From: Skeletonema tropicum
Taxonomy: Eukaryota > Bacillariophyta > Thalassiosirophyceae > Thalassiosirales > Thalassiosiraceae
DNA length: 64,000 bases
Direction of reading: 5' to 3'
Assembly (NCBI GenBank): GCA_037178625.1
Contig: CM074145.1
Coordinates: 930,001-994,000 of the forward strand
Below the pieces are notes generated by a model, which saw only the letters and a list, made by a program, of their open reading frames with translations, did no database searches and was not told the DNA's origin. Numbering within the stretch: the stretch's first letter is position 1; each line of letters begins with the position of its first letter. The position numbers and the translations under genes were made by a program. Below are positions 1-9,203 of this stretch, in pieces.

Positions 1-81
1 GTTGTCTGGAAAAGATATGAAAAAATGACATAAATACCTACGTAGGAATTAGTACATCGTCTACAGCGATCGACATGAACC

Positions 82-975
82 ATGGCAGCCGACACCGCTA
101 CCAACTGCACCCTGGGAACAGGGTACGACAACACTATAATGTATAATAACCATATGAATGGCTCCTTAAAAACGAGACTTACTACGGCAAAAAAGTACGC
201 ATCAATTGACACTACACTCACATTGTTTGGGAAGGGCGGCGGCAGGGCCATGTGGCCGGCCGGTTGCAACATCAAACAGGAATGGTGTTTTGGAGATATC
301 GGAGGAATGAGGGACGGATTACGGGATGGACGACTCTGCCGGTCAATGGACACAACGCAGGGATGGACGACTTTTAATCTCATGGATGGAGAGGAGGGAA
401 ACTGGAACAACAATTGGGTTGTGACACAATCGGTTGAGAAACAAGGCTTGAAGATGAGGAGGGAGGAAGCAGTCCAACAACTTACTGCCAACAATCTACT
501 ACATCAAAAAGGTGCAATCCCAGCCCCCCCACCTAAACCACCTTGGCCCCCACCTTGGCATGATGAAGAACCTATATCGGAGCAAATTTGCATGGAAGAC
601 GCGGCACTTGTACGCCACAAATATAATTGGAGATGTACACAACAAAGTAGACCCTTTGTCGCTCTTTCACATAACAACAACACTTCTGGCTATTGTCCTT
701 TTAGCGTTGTGAATTGGATGACGTCTACAGTCGAAGTTGTGCTACAAAATCATAACAACAGTGACAATATTTTGGAAAATGGCAATACGTATTGCGGTGA
801 AGATTCGGATGTGTGTAGCATCTACACCAAATTTATTCTACACAATCGCGGTAGTGAATCATTCCTTGTTAGATTGGTATCTAATGACTGCGTCGACGTC
901 TCGGTCTCACAAGCCGAGGCAGCTCTCTCCCAGGCCCCTCCATCTGATATAGGTGTTGTGGGGCCCATGGTGTAA
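82..975 (+). CDS. LINE ORF1 protein, unknown fold
   Basis: This 297-residue protein precedes the LINE polymerase ORF and ends in TAA inside a TAATG that also contains the ORF2 start. It has a proline/tryptophan-rich stretch near residues 148-160 and scattered cysteines (C-terminal third: YC, VC, DC), but no CCHC zinc knuckle or RRM that I can recognise. In other LINEs ORF1 is an RNA-binding chaperone forming the RNP; that role is inferred from position only. The start at 82 sits in ACCATGG, a good eukaryotic context. An out-of-frame upstream ATG at 74 could lower initiation. Confidence 0.6.
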   Translation: MAADTATNCTLGTGYDNTIMYNNHMNGSLKTRLTTAKKYASIDTTLTLFGKGGGRAMWPAGCNIKQEWCFGDIGGMRDGLRDGRLCRSMDTTQGWTTFNLMDGEEGNWNNNWVVTQSVEKQGLKMRREEAVQQLTANNLLHQKGAIPAPPPKPPWPPPWHDEEPISEQICMEDAALVRHKYNWRCTQQSRPFVALSHNNNTSGYCPFSVVNWMTSTVEVVLQNHNNSDNILENGNTYCGEDSDVCSIYTKFILHNRGSESFLVRLVSNDCVDVSVSQAEAALSQAPPSDIGVVGPMV

Positions 976-3900
976 TGGATAATGGGCAGCCTCTACGGTA
1001 TTTTGCCCGATACCCCGAGGTGAGCCAATCCATTCAAGAGAGGCAACGTAAGCAACAACCTCGCCGCAGTACCTCCAATCAGAAGAAATCGGCCCGGCGT
1101 GCACAACAGTACCGACTCTCGAATACACGCAACCACGTCAAATTTAGAGGGAGGTACAGCAGCGAAAAGAATAATACAAGTGATAAGTTAGATGCAGATA
1201 CGATGAGGCAGCTCATAGCAAATAGGCAGCGTTGGTGCGATGATCCGTCAGCAAAGGACCTCAATGAACTGCTTGATGATTATAGGCACAAAGAGAGGGA
1301 GAAACAAGATAGAACCTCCTCGACGAAAGAACTCCGTCCACTTGGCCAGACAGTGGAGAATACGATTGTGCCTATTTACGGGAACTTGAGGGTGGAGGAG
1401 AAGGGCAGTGATGTAGTTCGAATAATGTCGTTGAATATCAACGGGCTCAGTCTGTGGAAGCACAACAACCACAAGGTAGATAGACTCAAGCACGTCCTGC
1501 GGACGTATGGTGTGGATGTTCTGGGGCTCCAGGAGACCAACACCAACTTCCACCATCTAAAATCATCAGTGACGGTAGCCTCGATGCTAAGACATGGAGA
1601 TGACAGAATCAAATCAGTACATTCTCAGAACACTCGGGAACTTCAGAACATTGGTAATGTTCAAGCGGGGGGGACAGCAGTTGTGATTAGAGACGAGTTG
1701 TCGGGCTTACCCATGACCTGCGGTAAAGATTCCACTGAGCTGGGAATGTTCAGCTGGTATAGGACGGAGCCGGTCAATGGCGTGAGAACAGTCTTCTTAA
1801 GTGCCTACGCGCCCTGTAAATCAGAAGGGGTTGGTACATACTATCAACATATTGAGAGATACATCCAATCGCACCAGCTGAAGACCAACCCCAAGGATCT
1901 GTTCCGGAGACACATTGTCGATGCCATCAAACGGTGGCGCAGCAAAGGCGACAGGGTTGTTCTGATGATGGATGCTAATGAGAATGTGTTGGACGGAGTC
2001 CTCAGTAAACGACTTGCAGAGGATGATATCCGCATGAGGGAAGCAGTGCACCGTATGGTCCCCGGCAGAAGAGGTCCTGCTACACATTTTCGAGGCAACA
2101 GCCAAAAGAATGGGGCCATAGACGGTATTTGGATCTCGGATGACGTTGAACTAACTGGAGCCAGCTACTTACCGTTCGACGGTGATTTGGGAGATCACCG
2201 GCCAGTGGTTGTCGACCTACAGATGCGGTCGGTTATTGGCACTTCTATCTGTCGTATTGTGCCACCGAAGGCTAGAAAGCTTAACTCCAAGGTGCCGCGG
2301 ATTAGAGTGAAGTACCTTGCACAATTAAAAAAAGGCTTCACAGATAGACGCATCTCCCAGAAGCTCAAAGAAGTAAATAGGATAGCCTCATTCCCGCCCT
2401 CGGCTGAAGTGGTGTCCAAGATGGAAATCCTGGACAACATGATTGAAGAGGAGATGCTACACGCAGAGGCGAAATGCAGAGTGATTTACCCGGCGCATTA
2501 TGAGTTCTCTCCAGCAATACAATCGTGGATGGATAAATGCCACCTCCTGAAATGGATACTACGACATCACCAAGGAAAAAAGGTCAATTGGGGCAATTTG
2601 AGAAGATTCGCCAGGCGCAAAGGAATGGAGGACTGTCTTCGGTACCCTGTCGATGAAGTGGTTCAGCTGTACAAGGAGACCAAAAAACGCACACGAGAAC
2701 TCATGGCTGAATCACCTTACCTCAGAAAGCATTTTTTACACGAGAAGTTGACCGATGCTGTGATAAATGAACGTGTTGATGAAGCCAAGCGGGTGGAGCT
2801 GATCCTCAAAGGGGAGGCTCAGAGAAAACAGTGGCAGGGTATTAAACGAGCAACAAAGCAGCAAGGAGTGATGAATGTTACAAGAGTGGAAGTTACACAA
2901 GCAGACGGGAAAGTGGTCGAGCACGCAACAAAAGAATCGATTGAAGAGGCACTGAAGTCAGAACTCCGCACAAGGTTTGGAAGGGCTACTTCTGCCCCAG
3001 TTTGCCAAGGGGTACTATTCGACCTCCTGGGAGTCTACGCCGACACGAATGCAGCGGTAGAAATACTTGAAGGATCCTTCGCCCCTCCCCCAGACACAGA
3101 TCAACGCACAATACTGATACTGGACGAAATAGCAGCCATCTGGAAAAAGATTGGCGATGGTGAGATTTCCGTTGTCGTTTCACAGGAGGACTACCAATAT
3201 TACTGGAGGAAAGTGAAAGAAAGAACGTCATCCTCGATATCGGGACTGCATTTTGGTCACTATAAGTCGATAGCTTTCGATGACGACCTGTCCAGGTTGC
3301 TAGCAAAGAAGTTCTCTCTTATGATCCAAACAGGAACCGGCCCAGAACGTTGGGCTCGGGGTCTGTCGGTAATGCTCGAGAAGATTGCAGGTGTGGCGTT
3401 GGTGAATAAATTGAGAGCTATTCTCTTGCTTGAGGCTGACTTCAATTTCTGTAATAAGTTGATTTTTGGACATCGCATGCTGGACCTCGCCCGAGCAAAG
3501 GGGATGGTCCCGGAGGAGATCTACAGTGGGAAGGGACGCACGGCAGAGGATGCAATCCTGCAACAAGTATTGATGTACGACATTGCCCGAATCACCAAAA
3601 GACCCCTCCTGGTGGCACAGGTTGATGCGGCCCAGTGCTACGACCGGGTTGCTCTTCCTATAGCCAGCCTCACTCTACAGGCGTTTAAAGTGCCCAAATG
3701 TGCGGCACTGTCGATGCTCCGCCCCTTGCATAATATGGAGTTTTTCCTAAGAACTGGTTTTGGCCAATCTTCTTCATATTTTGGTGGGAAAGAGGACGGG
3801 AAACACGGTCTCGCTCAAGGGAACGGTGCAGCTCCACCGACATGGCAACAGATCAGCACGGTCATGATTAATACCCACAAAACTAATGGGCATGGAGTGG

Positions 3901-6900
3901 AAGTGAAGTGTCCAATCTCACATAAAAAGATTAATCAGGTGGGAATTCTGTATGTGGATGATACCAATTTGTGGGAAGGTCTTAGAGCTGACGATGACAT
4001 TATCTCGACAAGTGCTAGAGGGCAAGAGTCAATCTCGGATTGGGCAGGTGCCTTGGGGGAAACGGGTGGCGCTTTGAAACCAGACAAATGTGGAGTTACA
4101 ATACACGATCAAACACCCGATGGAAAGGGCGGCTGGTGTTACACGGATCAAAAAGCGATGCCCTCAGACGGCGAAGAGGTTGACATGAGTGAACTGGATG
4201 ACTTGATTTTCCACGTCCCCACTACTGACGGGGGCTCTGCGCAAATAGATAGGTTGCCATCGAATAAAGCTGACAACAACTTAGGTCTCTACGCTAGACC
4301 GGATGGGAAACCAGACCAGCACTTCGAGCAGATGAGAGAAAAAATGACAACGTGGACGGCTCAGATTAAGAGCGGGCAAATACCAACTCGTTCGGTGTGG
4401 ATGAGCTACACCAATCAGCTATGGTCTGGACTCAGGTACGGTCTGGGGGCCTGTTCGGCGTCAATCCCTGAGCTCAAAAAAGGATTGATGTCAGCAGATT
4501 TCTATATGTTAAGCAACCTAGGTGTCAACCGATCAATTACCAAGGAATGGAGATACCTGCCGGCCACGTTTGGTGGAATCGGTCTCTACGACTTGACGGT
4601 GGAAACTGCGGCTGCTACTTTATCTTCATTCTTGCAACACTATGGAACAACTTCAGCCCTAGGGATCACTTTAAGAGCAGTTATGGAACACCTTCAAGTG
4701 GAAATAGGGGTACCGGACTGTCCCTTCAACTATGACTTTGAAGTTTGGGGTCATTTATCAACCAACGCATGGGCGAAAGCCCTATGGGAGAAGATAGACG
4801 AACTGGGAATCGTGCTGGATCTGCAATATGATGACATCCCCATCCCGAGGAGCAAGGATAGGGCTATTATGGACTGCATGGTTGAACTGGGTCTACGAGG
4901 GACGGAGCTACAGCGAGTCAATAGAGTGAGGAAAGCTCAGGAGGCAATGTTCCTCTCTGACGTGACTACGCCAAATGGACGATATCTAGAGCAATATCTG
5001 CTTGACGGGCATTGGAAGGACTCACCTGAAGGGCGCCTTGGTAAACAGCGGTCAACACTGGAATTTGGCACGGAATATCCGACGGAAGCAGATTGGAAAT
5101 TGTGGAAGAGATCCCTGCAACGTTTGACTGATAGCAAATCGTTGTTTCTTAAGGAGCCACTTGGAGATTGGATCAACCCATCTAAACGGATCTGGCGTCA
5201 CTTCCTCAACACGGACACACGGACAGTGGAGATACATTCGGATGATACGATTTATGAATACGCTCACGACGTGGAATCGAATGACAGAGTGTCGATCATG
5301 CAGCCAGTCCGAGTGCTGGATGAGCCCGCTTCTTCAGTGGTACCAACGACGATTCTGGAATACGAAGATGGTTCCATCAAACTGCTAGCACAAGGACCGC
5401 CACTGGCCAGCCAGCCAGAAGTCGTAGCCCCTACTACATTTCTTGAGCGTCTCCGCAGTAAAGGGGGGGAATGGATGTGGGATAGTATCAGCTTCTCATC
5501 GGATCCCTCGTGGATTGTGGAAGCTATTCAACGAGGCTCATTGTTCTGTTGTACAGACGGGTCATACATGAAAAAGTTGGCGCCAGAGATCTGCGGTGCG
5601 GCTTGGGTTTTTTACTGCGCAGAGTCTCAACAGTGGCTTAAAGGAGAATTCACGGAGCACTCTAAATGGGCAAATAGCTATCGAGGAGAACAGCTAGGGA
5701 TGTTGGCTATCCACCTTATCCTACTGACAATAGAGGAACACTATGGAGTGCCATTGTCCAATGCAAACATCTTTTGTGACAACAAAGGAACTATTCTCAC
5801 GTTTTCCAGAAAATACGATCGTGTCCCAGGATCGGCGAAGAACAACGACATTCTCCGGGTCCTGCGGAAAATCCAACGTGTCTCGGCTCTTGCGCACAAG
5901 CTGTCTCATGTGAAAGCACACCAGGACGACAGCTTGGGCTATGCTTGCCTGGCTCTGGAAGCTAGACTGAACGTAGACTGCGATTTCAGGGCAAAAGCAG
6001 CCATAAAGAGAGCAATTGAAAATTTCTCCTCTCTCCCGGTCACTCTGAGCTTACCGCTAGAAGCAGCGGTTGTTATCATCGATGGAATCAAACAGACTGC
6101 AGACTTAGCAAAGGACCTACGGTATCACGTAGGGAAGGTGAAAGCACGACAGTTCTATGCCGATGAACAACTCCTACACCCTGATATATTCGACTCTGTT
6201 GCTTGGGAACCATTGCGCCTGCTTCTCGACCGCAGGCCTAAGATGTTCAATCTGTGGTATGCGAAACAATGCTCCGGGTATTGTGGAACTGGTCAAATGA
6301 TAACTAGATATGACAAAAATGCCTCCGATAAATGTCCGAACTGCGGTTGCTTTGAAACAGCGGATCACCTGAACCGCTGTAAGAGTAGAATTAGGAGGGG
6401 GCTATTGCTTGACAGTATAAACGATCTACAAGAGTGGATGGAGGGACATTGCACGCATACGTGCATACAGAAGTGGCTACCCCTTTTTATCTCTCTTCAG
6501 GGCAGCACTCTATTCGTGGACATGGTGCATAGTCAGGGATGGAGGATGTCTCAACAGATGCGTAGAGTGGGTAATAGCTTAGATAGGATTGGATGGAGAA
6601 ACGTGATGGAGGGGAAAGTATCCAAGGAGTTTCTCCAGATGCAGAAGGAGCATCTTTTAAAGAACCATTCGTTTCTGACCATCGACAGTTGGACAAGCGG
6701 CTTCCTGGACAAGCTACTCTCGCTCACGCATACACAGTGGATCTGTAGGAATCTCACGAAACATCATCGAACGCAAGGAACCAAAGCACTTGCATCAAGA
6801 GAAGAGATTTTGAAAGAGATCGAACATCAGCTTAATCTTGGATCCGATGGGCTCTCAGCTGAAGCACGATGTCTCCTTGAAATTCCGACGGACGAGCTCT

Positions 6901-7400
6901 ATGGGAAACCGACCTCTGAACTACAATACTGGTTGAACGCAGCGGTAGCAAGCAGGCAAGCTGCGGGGGATGAATCAGGCGGGCTTTTAGAGCCTCCTTC
7001 TGGGCAAGTCACGACTGGTGCCAAGCAACGAGAAGATCGCAAATCAAAGCCACAGGGTACTTCAAAGACTGCCGCACCTGCGCGCAAACCAAAAGCACTC
7101 GCTCCCATCTTTCTCCCGAAAAAAGCAAGGCGTACAGCCCAGCCGAGCGCCCTACCTACCCAGCCTCCTACAACTCTACCACCGGCTGTGAGTCCGCAAC
7201 AACAGGACCGCATTGGGCTTCTGCAAAGGAACTCGGATGAAGACTTACACCGATGTCAAGTTGGAGCCCTTTTGCGGGACGTGCCAGCTAATTTTCAGTT
7301 ATGCCTCCAAGGAGGGGACAAGGTTCGGCGTGATGCAATGCGGTCTTTGCGACCCCCTCAGTGGCTCAATGATGAAGTTATCAATGGCTATCTCCTATGA
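975..7400 (+). CDS. LINE ORF2 polyprotein: endonuclease, reverse transcriptase, RNase H, start of Ulp1 domain
   Basis: The 2141-residue ORF2 makes and inserts the element's cDNA by target-primed reverse transcription. An endonuclease/exonuclease/phosphatase domain spans about residues 148-410 (SLNINGL, LQETN, MMDANEN, GDHRPVV). Reverse transcriptase spans about 740-1100: motif A VDAAQCYDRV near 881, motif B GLAQGNGAAPP, and catalytic YVDD near 992. RNase H lies at about 1525-1650 (TDGSYM, GEQLG, CDNKG, HVKAHQDD, giving the D-E-D-H set). A CPNC..H...C zinc motif lies near 1787. A basic Pro-rich linker then leads to WLNDEVING, the N-terminal signature of Ulp1/SENP proteases, where a TGA stops the frame. 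The start codon overlaps the ORF1 stop. Confidence 0.93.
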   Translation: MDNGQPLRYFARYPEVSQSIQERQRKQQPRRSTSNQKKSARRAQQYRLSNTRNHVKFRGRYSSEKNNTSDKLDADTMRQLIANRQRWCDDPSAKDLNELLDDYRHKEREKQDRTSSTKELRPLGQTVENTIVPIYGNLRVEEKGSDVVRIMSLNINGLSLWKHNNHKVDRLKHVLRTYGVDVLGLQETNTNFHHLKSSVTVASMLRHGDDRIKSVHSQNTRELQNIGNVQAGGTAVVIRDELSGLPMTCGKDSTELGMFSWYRTEPVNGVRTVFLSAYAPCKSEGVGTYYQHIERYIQSHQLKTNPKDLFRRHIVDAIKRWRSKGDRVVLMMDANENVLDGVLSKRLAEDDIRMREAVHRMVPGRRGPATHFRGNSQKNGAIDGIWISDDVELTGASYLPFDGDLGDHRPVVVDLQMRSVIGTSICRIVPPKARKLNSKVPRIRVKYLAQLKKGFTDRRISQKLKEVNRIASFPPSAEVVSKMEILDNMIEEEMLHAEAKCRVIYPAHYEFSPAIQSWMDKCHLLKWILRHHQGKKVNWGNLRRFARRKGMEDCLRYPVDEVVQLYKETKKRTRELMAESPYLRKHFLHEKLTDAVINERVDEAKRVELILKGEAQRKQWQGIKRATKQQGVMNVTRVEVTQADGKVVEHATKESIEEALKSELRTRFGRATSAPVCQGVLFDLLGVYADTNAAVEILEGSFAPPPDTDQRTILILDEIAAIWKKIGDGEISVVVSQEDYQYYWRKVKERTSSSISGLHFGHYKSIAFDDDLSRLLAKKFSLMIQTGTGPERWARGLSVMLEKIAGVALVNKLRAILLLEADFNFCNKLIFGHRMLDLARAKGMVPEEIYSGKGRTAEDAILQQVLMYDIARITKRPLLVAQVDAAQCYDRVALPIASLTLQAFKVPKCAALSMLRPLHNMEFFLRTGFGQSSSYFGGKEDGKHGLAQGNGAAPPTWQQISTVMINTHKTNGHGVEVKCPISHKKINQVGILYVDDTNLWEGLRADDDIISTSARGQESISDWAGALGETGGALKPDKCGVTIHDQTPDGKGGWCYTDQKAMPSDGEEVDMSELDDLIFHVPTTDGGSAQIDRLPSNKADNNLGLYARPDGKPDQHFEQMREKMTTWTAQIKSGQIPTRSVWMSYTNQLWSGLRYGLGACSASIPELKKGLMSADFYMLSNLGVNRSITKEWRYLPATFGGIGLYDLTVETAAATLSSFLQHYGTTSALGITLRAVMEHLQVEIGVPDCPFNYDFEVWGHLSTNAWAKALWEKIDELGIVLDLQYDDIPIPRSKDRAIMDCMVELGLRGTELQRVNRVRKAQEAMFLSDVTTPNGRYLEQYLLDGHWKDSPEGRLGKQRSTLEFGTEYPTEADWKLWKRSLQRLTDSKSLFLKEPLGDWINPSKRIWRHFLNTDTRTVEIHSDDTIYEYAHDVESNDRVSIMQPVRVLDEPASSVVPTTILEYEDGSIKLLAQGPPLASQPEVVAPTTFLERLRSKGGEWMWDSISFSSDPSWIVEAIQRGSLFCCTDGSYMKKLAPEICGAAWVFYCAESQQWLKGEFTEHSKWANSYRGEQLGMLAIHLILLTIEEHYGVPLSNANIFCDNKGTILTFSRKYDRVPGSAKNNDILRVLRKIQRVSALAHKLSHVKAHQDDSLGYACLALEARLNVDCDFRAKAAIKRAIENFSSLPVTLSLPLEAAVVIIDGIKQTADLAKDLRYHVGKVKARQFYADEQLLHPDIFDSVAWEPLRLLLDRRPKMFNLWYAKQCSGYCGTGQMITRYDKNASDKCPNCGCFETADHLNRCKSRIRRGLLLDSINDLQEWMEGHCTHTCIQKWLPLFISLQGSTLFVDMVHSQGWRMSQQMRRVGNSLDRIGWRNVMEGKVSKEFLQMQKEHLLKNHSFLTIDSWTSGFLDKLLSLTHTQWICRNLTKHHRTQGTKALASREEILKEIEHQLNLGSDGLSAEARCLLEIPTDELYGKPTSELQYWLNAAVASRQAAGDESGGLLEPPSGQVTTGAKQREDRKSKPQGTSKTAAPARKPKALAPIFLPKKARRTAQPSALPTQPPTTLPPAVSPQQQDRIGLLQRNSDEDLHRCQVGALLRDVPANFQLCLQGGDKVRRDAMRSLRPPQWLNDEVINGYLL

Positions 7401-8342
7401 GTCCTCCTCCCAAAGGTGAATCGGCAACACGTCTACATCTTCAACTCATTCTTCATGTCAACCCTCCTACGTACGGGGGCTGACGGCAGGTCTGCTCCGT
7501 CCTACAACTTTGACGGCGTTAAACGCTGGGGAAATCGTTTAAGGAGGAAGAATAAGATTTTGGGAGTGAAAGAGATCTTCGTGCCGATCAACCACTCTAG
7601 AACTCACTGGCTATTACTCAGGGCGAATACAGAAACAAAGGTTATTACCCTGTGGGATTCCCAAGGTAGGAAGCCGGGCAATCAATTGTATCTGACTACA
7701 ATGTTAAGGTATTTGGGGGACAAATACAGTGAACTTCACGGGGTACCGAGTGACGATTGGAAAGCAGAGTGGTCACTAGTAGATGCCTCCAACAATTCTC
7801 CGAAACAAACCAATGGACACGACTGTGGATTGTTTGTCCTCGCTAATGCGACTATGCTGGCTCAGCAGATCCCTCTGTCCCCTTCCTCGTACAATGAGGG
7901 AGATTTCCAGCTGTTAGACACCCGAAGTAGGGTGGCGATGCTGTTGTGGCTAGCGAGTACCAACAGGCCTGTACCACCTGCAGTACGGGCAGTCCAATCG
8001 AGGCGGCGTCAACGCCCAACACAGAGCAATGAGAGGAGCCGAAATGGCCAATCTAAGATCAAACCGCTTCTAGCAAAGAAAGCTTCTGCCGCAGTCAAGC
8101 ACTCAAAAGGCAAGGAGCGCGCAAAGCGACGTCGCAACAACAAGCGAATTATCCCGGGAGGTCCCAAAACTCGGGGGAAAATCTTGGTCACAGACCCCAC
8201 GCCATTGCAACAGACACATTCACTATTGAACAAGAAACGCAAAGCAGAGTCCGTAGTTTTTGGGGAGGCCACATTGTTAGCTACCACTCAACGCCATGCT
8301 CCGCCGAAGAGGAAGAAACGGAAACAGCACCACCCTGACTGA
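7401..8342 (+). CDS. Continuation of LINE ORF2: catalytic part of Ulp1/SENP-like cysteine protease
   Basis: This stretch is in the same frame as ORF2 and separated from it by a single TGA. It contains the whole catalytic set of a C48 (Ulp1-type) deSUMOylating protease: histidine in THWLLL, aspartate in LWDSQG, the oxyanion glutamine in KQTNG and the nucleophile in HDCGLFV. A basic, nuclear-localisation-like tail of about 110 residues (KRRRNNK, PKRKKRK) follows. Known Ulp1 domains need the WLND segment that lies upstream of the TGA, so an active enzyme would require readthrough or an element copy without the stop. An independent start is possible but would lack that segment. The protease could process the polyprotein or act on host SUMO; this is inference. 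Confidence 0.85.
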   Translation, partial: VLLPKVNRQHVYIFNSFFMSTLLRTGADGRSAPSYNFDGVKRWGNRLRRKNKILGVKEIFVPINHSRTHWLLLRANTETKVITLWDSQGRKPGNQLYLTTMLRYLGDKYSELHGVPSDDWKAEWSLVDASNNSPKQTNGHDCGLFVLANATMLAQQIPLSPSSYNEGDFQLLDTRSRVAMLLWLASTNRPVPPAVRAVQSRRRQRPTQSNERSRNGQSKIKPLLAKKASAAVKHSKGKERAKRRRNNKRIIPGGPKTRGKILVTDPTPLQQTHSLLNKKRKAESVVFGEATLLATTQRHAPPKRKKRKQHHPD

Positions 8343-8521
8343 AAGAATTGAGTCCAAACTATGTGTCGCAGGAGCACTCTCACCTGGTTACAGACGCATC
8401 GGCGTTTAAGAGGAGTCCTTGACTCCTACGGGAAGTTTCCCGTCTTGCTGTCTGGAAAGCCATTCGGCAATAGAAAAGACCGTACAGTTGTACCGAAGCA
8501 GGTCCCTTTTAGTATCATAGA

Positions 8522-8553
8522 TATCTAATCTGATTAACTTTGTATTTATTTAT
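8522..8553 (+). repeat. 32-bp perfect direct repeat, copy 1 (LINE 3' edge)
   Basis: Bases 8522-8553 are identical to 10534-10565. This copy abuts the end of the LINE and looks like the 3' end of an intron (AT-rich, followed by TTGCAAG). The second copy lies directly before the ATG of the minus-strand tetraspan gene. Such a pair could be a target-site duplication, filler copied during repair, or a retained LINE tail. Confidence 0.8.
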
Positions 8554-8559
8554 TGCAAG

Positions 8560-9017
8560 AATACATTATTTTGAACCAGAACAACGCCTCCCCTACTTTT
8601 GATTATATTCATGCTGATTTTGTCAAAAAATCAAACCTGCTGGGGAATGGTTATTCAGAGGAAGACAGATTTATTGGAAAAGTGTCAGTATCTGGCCAAG
8701 AGATGAATTGTTTTGTCCCTGTCCCAAGTTATTCACTTCAAAACGCACAGCGAGATTATGTTTTGGCATCTGCGCGTTACCGTCTCTGCGAACAAGTTGT
8801 TGAGGTTGTCTCCAAGAAATATCGTGGTGAATCATTTCTAGCATCAAGGAATGAGGTTAATGATGACGCATTGAAGAAGGCTGATAAGCTGCCAAAGTTC
8901 GATCCAAATTCGGTAGACCATCTTCAGCGGGTTGTGTGCATGCAGCAGGATGAAATCAGTGAGCTCAAGCAACAAATCCAATCTTTAGAGGAGAAGATGA
9001 GGCAGGCAGATCTCTAA
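8560..9017 (+). CDS. 3'-terminal exon of an unidentified host gene (partial)
   Basis: About 152 codons are open up to the TAA at 9017 and preceded by a good splice acceptor (TTTATTTATTGCAAG). The peptide has no domain I recognise. Its last 30 residues form a short coiled coil (VVCMQQDEISELKQQIQSLEEKM). No plausible 5' exon is seen between the LINE and this exon, so either the LINE sits in an intron of this gene or the upstream part was lost. A gene call rests on codon-like texture and the acceptor only. Confidence 0.5.
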
Positions 9018-9203
9018 TCTCCAATTTCGTTAACTGCTTTGATGGTAAGCTTACACTTCCAGTTCCTGTTCAACTCATCTTGACCTCCTGCAGCTGGAGT
9101 GTCCGCTGATTATAGTTTTCGTACAATGTTTTGGTTCGTATCTTGTCACAACTTCCTGTACATAAATACCTATTACACATAATTCCTATTACTTCAAAAC
9201 TGG

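Larger units (their letters stand above)
1..8521 (+). mobile_element. Non-LTR retrotransposon (LINE), APE-type, with C-terminal Ulp1-like protease
   Basis: The element reads 5' leader, ORF1 (82-975), ORF2 (975-8342 with one in-frame TGA at 7398-7400) and a 3' UTR of about 180 bp ending near the AT-rich tract at 8522. ORF2 carries an apurinic-type endonuclease, reverse transcriptase with a YVDD core, RNase H and a zinc motif, which is the layout of an APE-class LINE. The true 5' end may lie before base 1, because no target-site duplication is visible in the first 81 bases. The 3' UTR holds a small inverted repeat (ACGGGAAGTTTCCCGT near 8428). The single stop suggests a young copy. Clade assignment needs an RT phylogeny. 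Confidence 0.9.
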
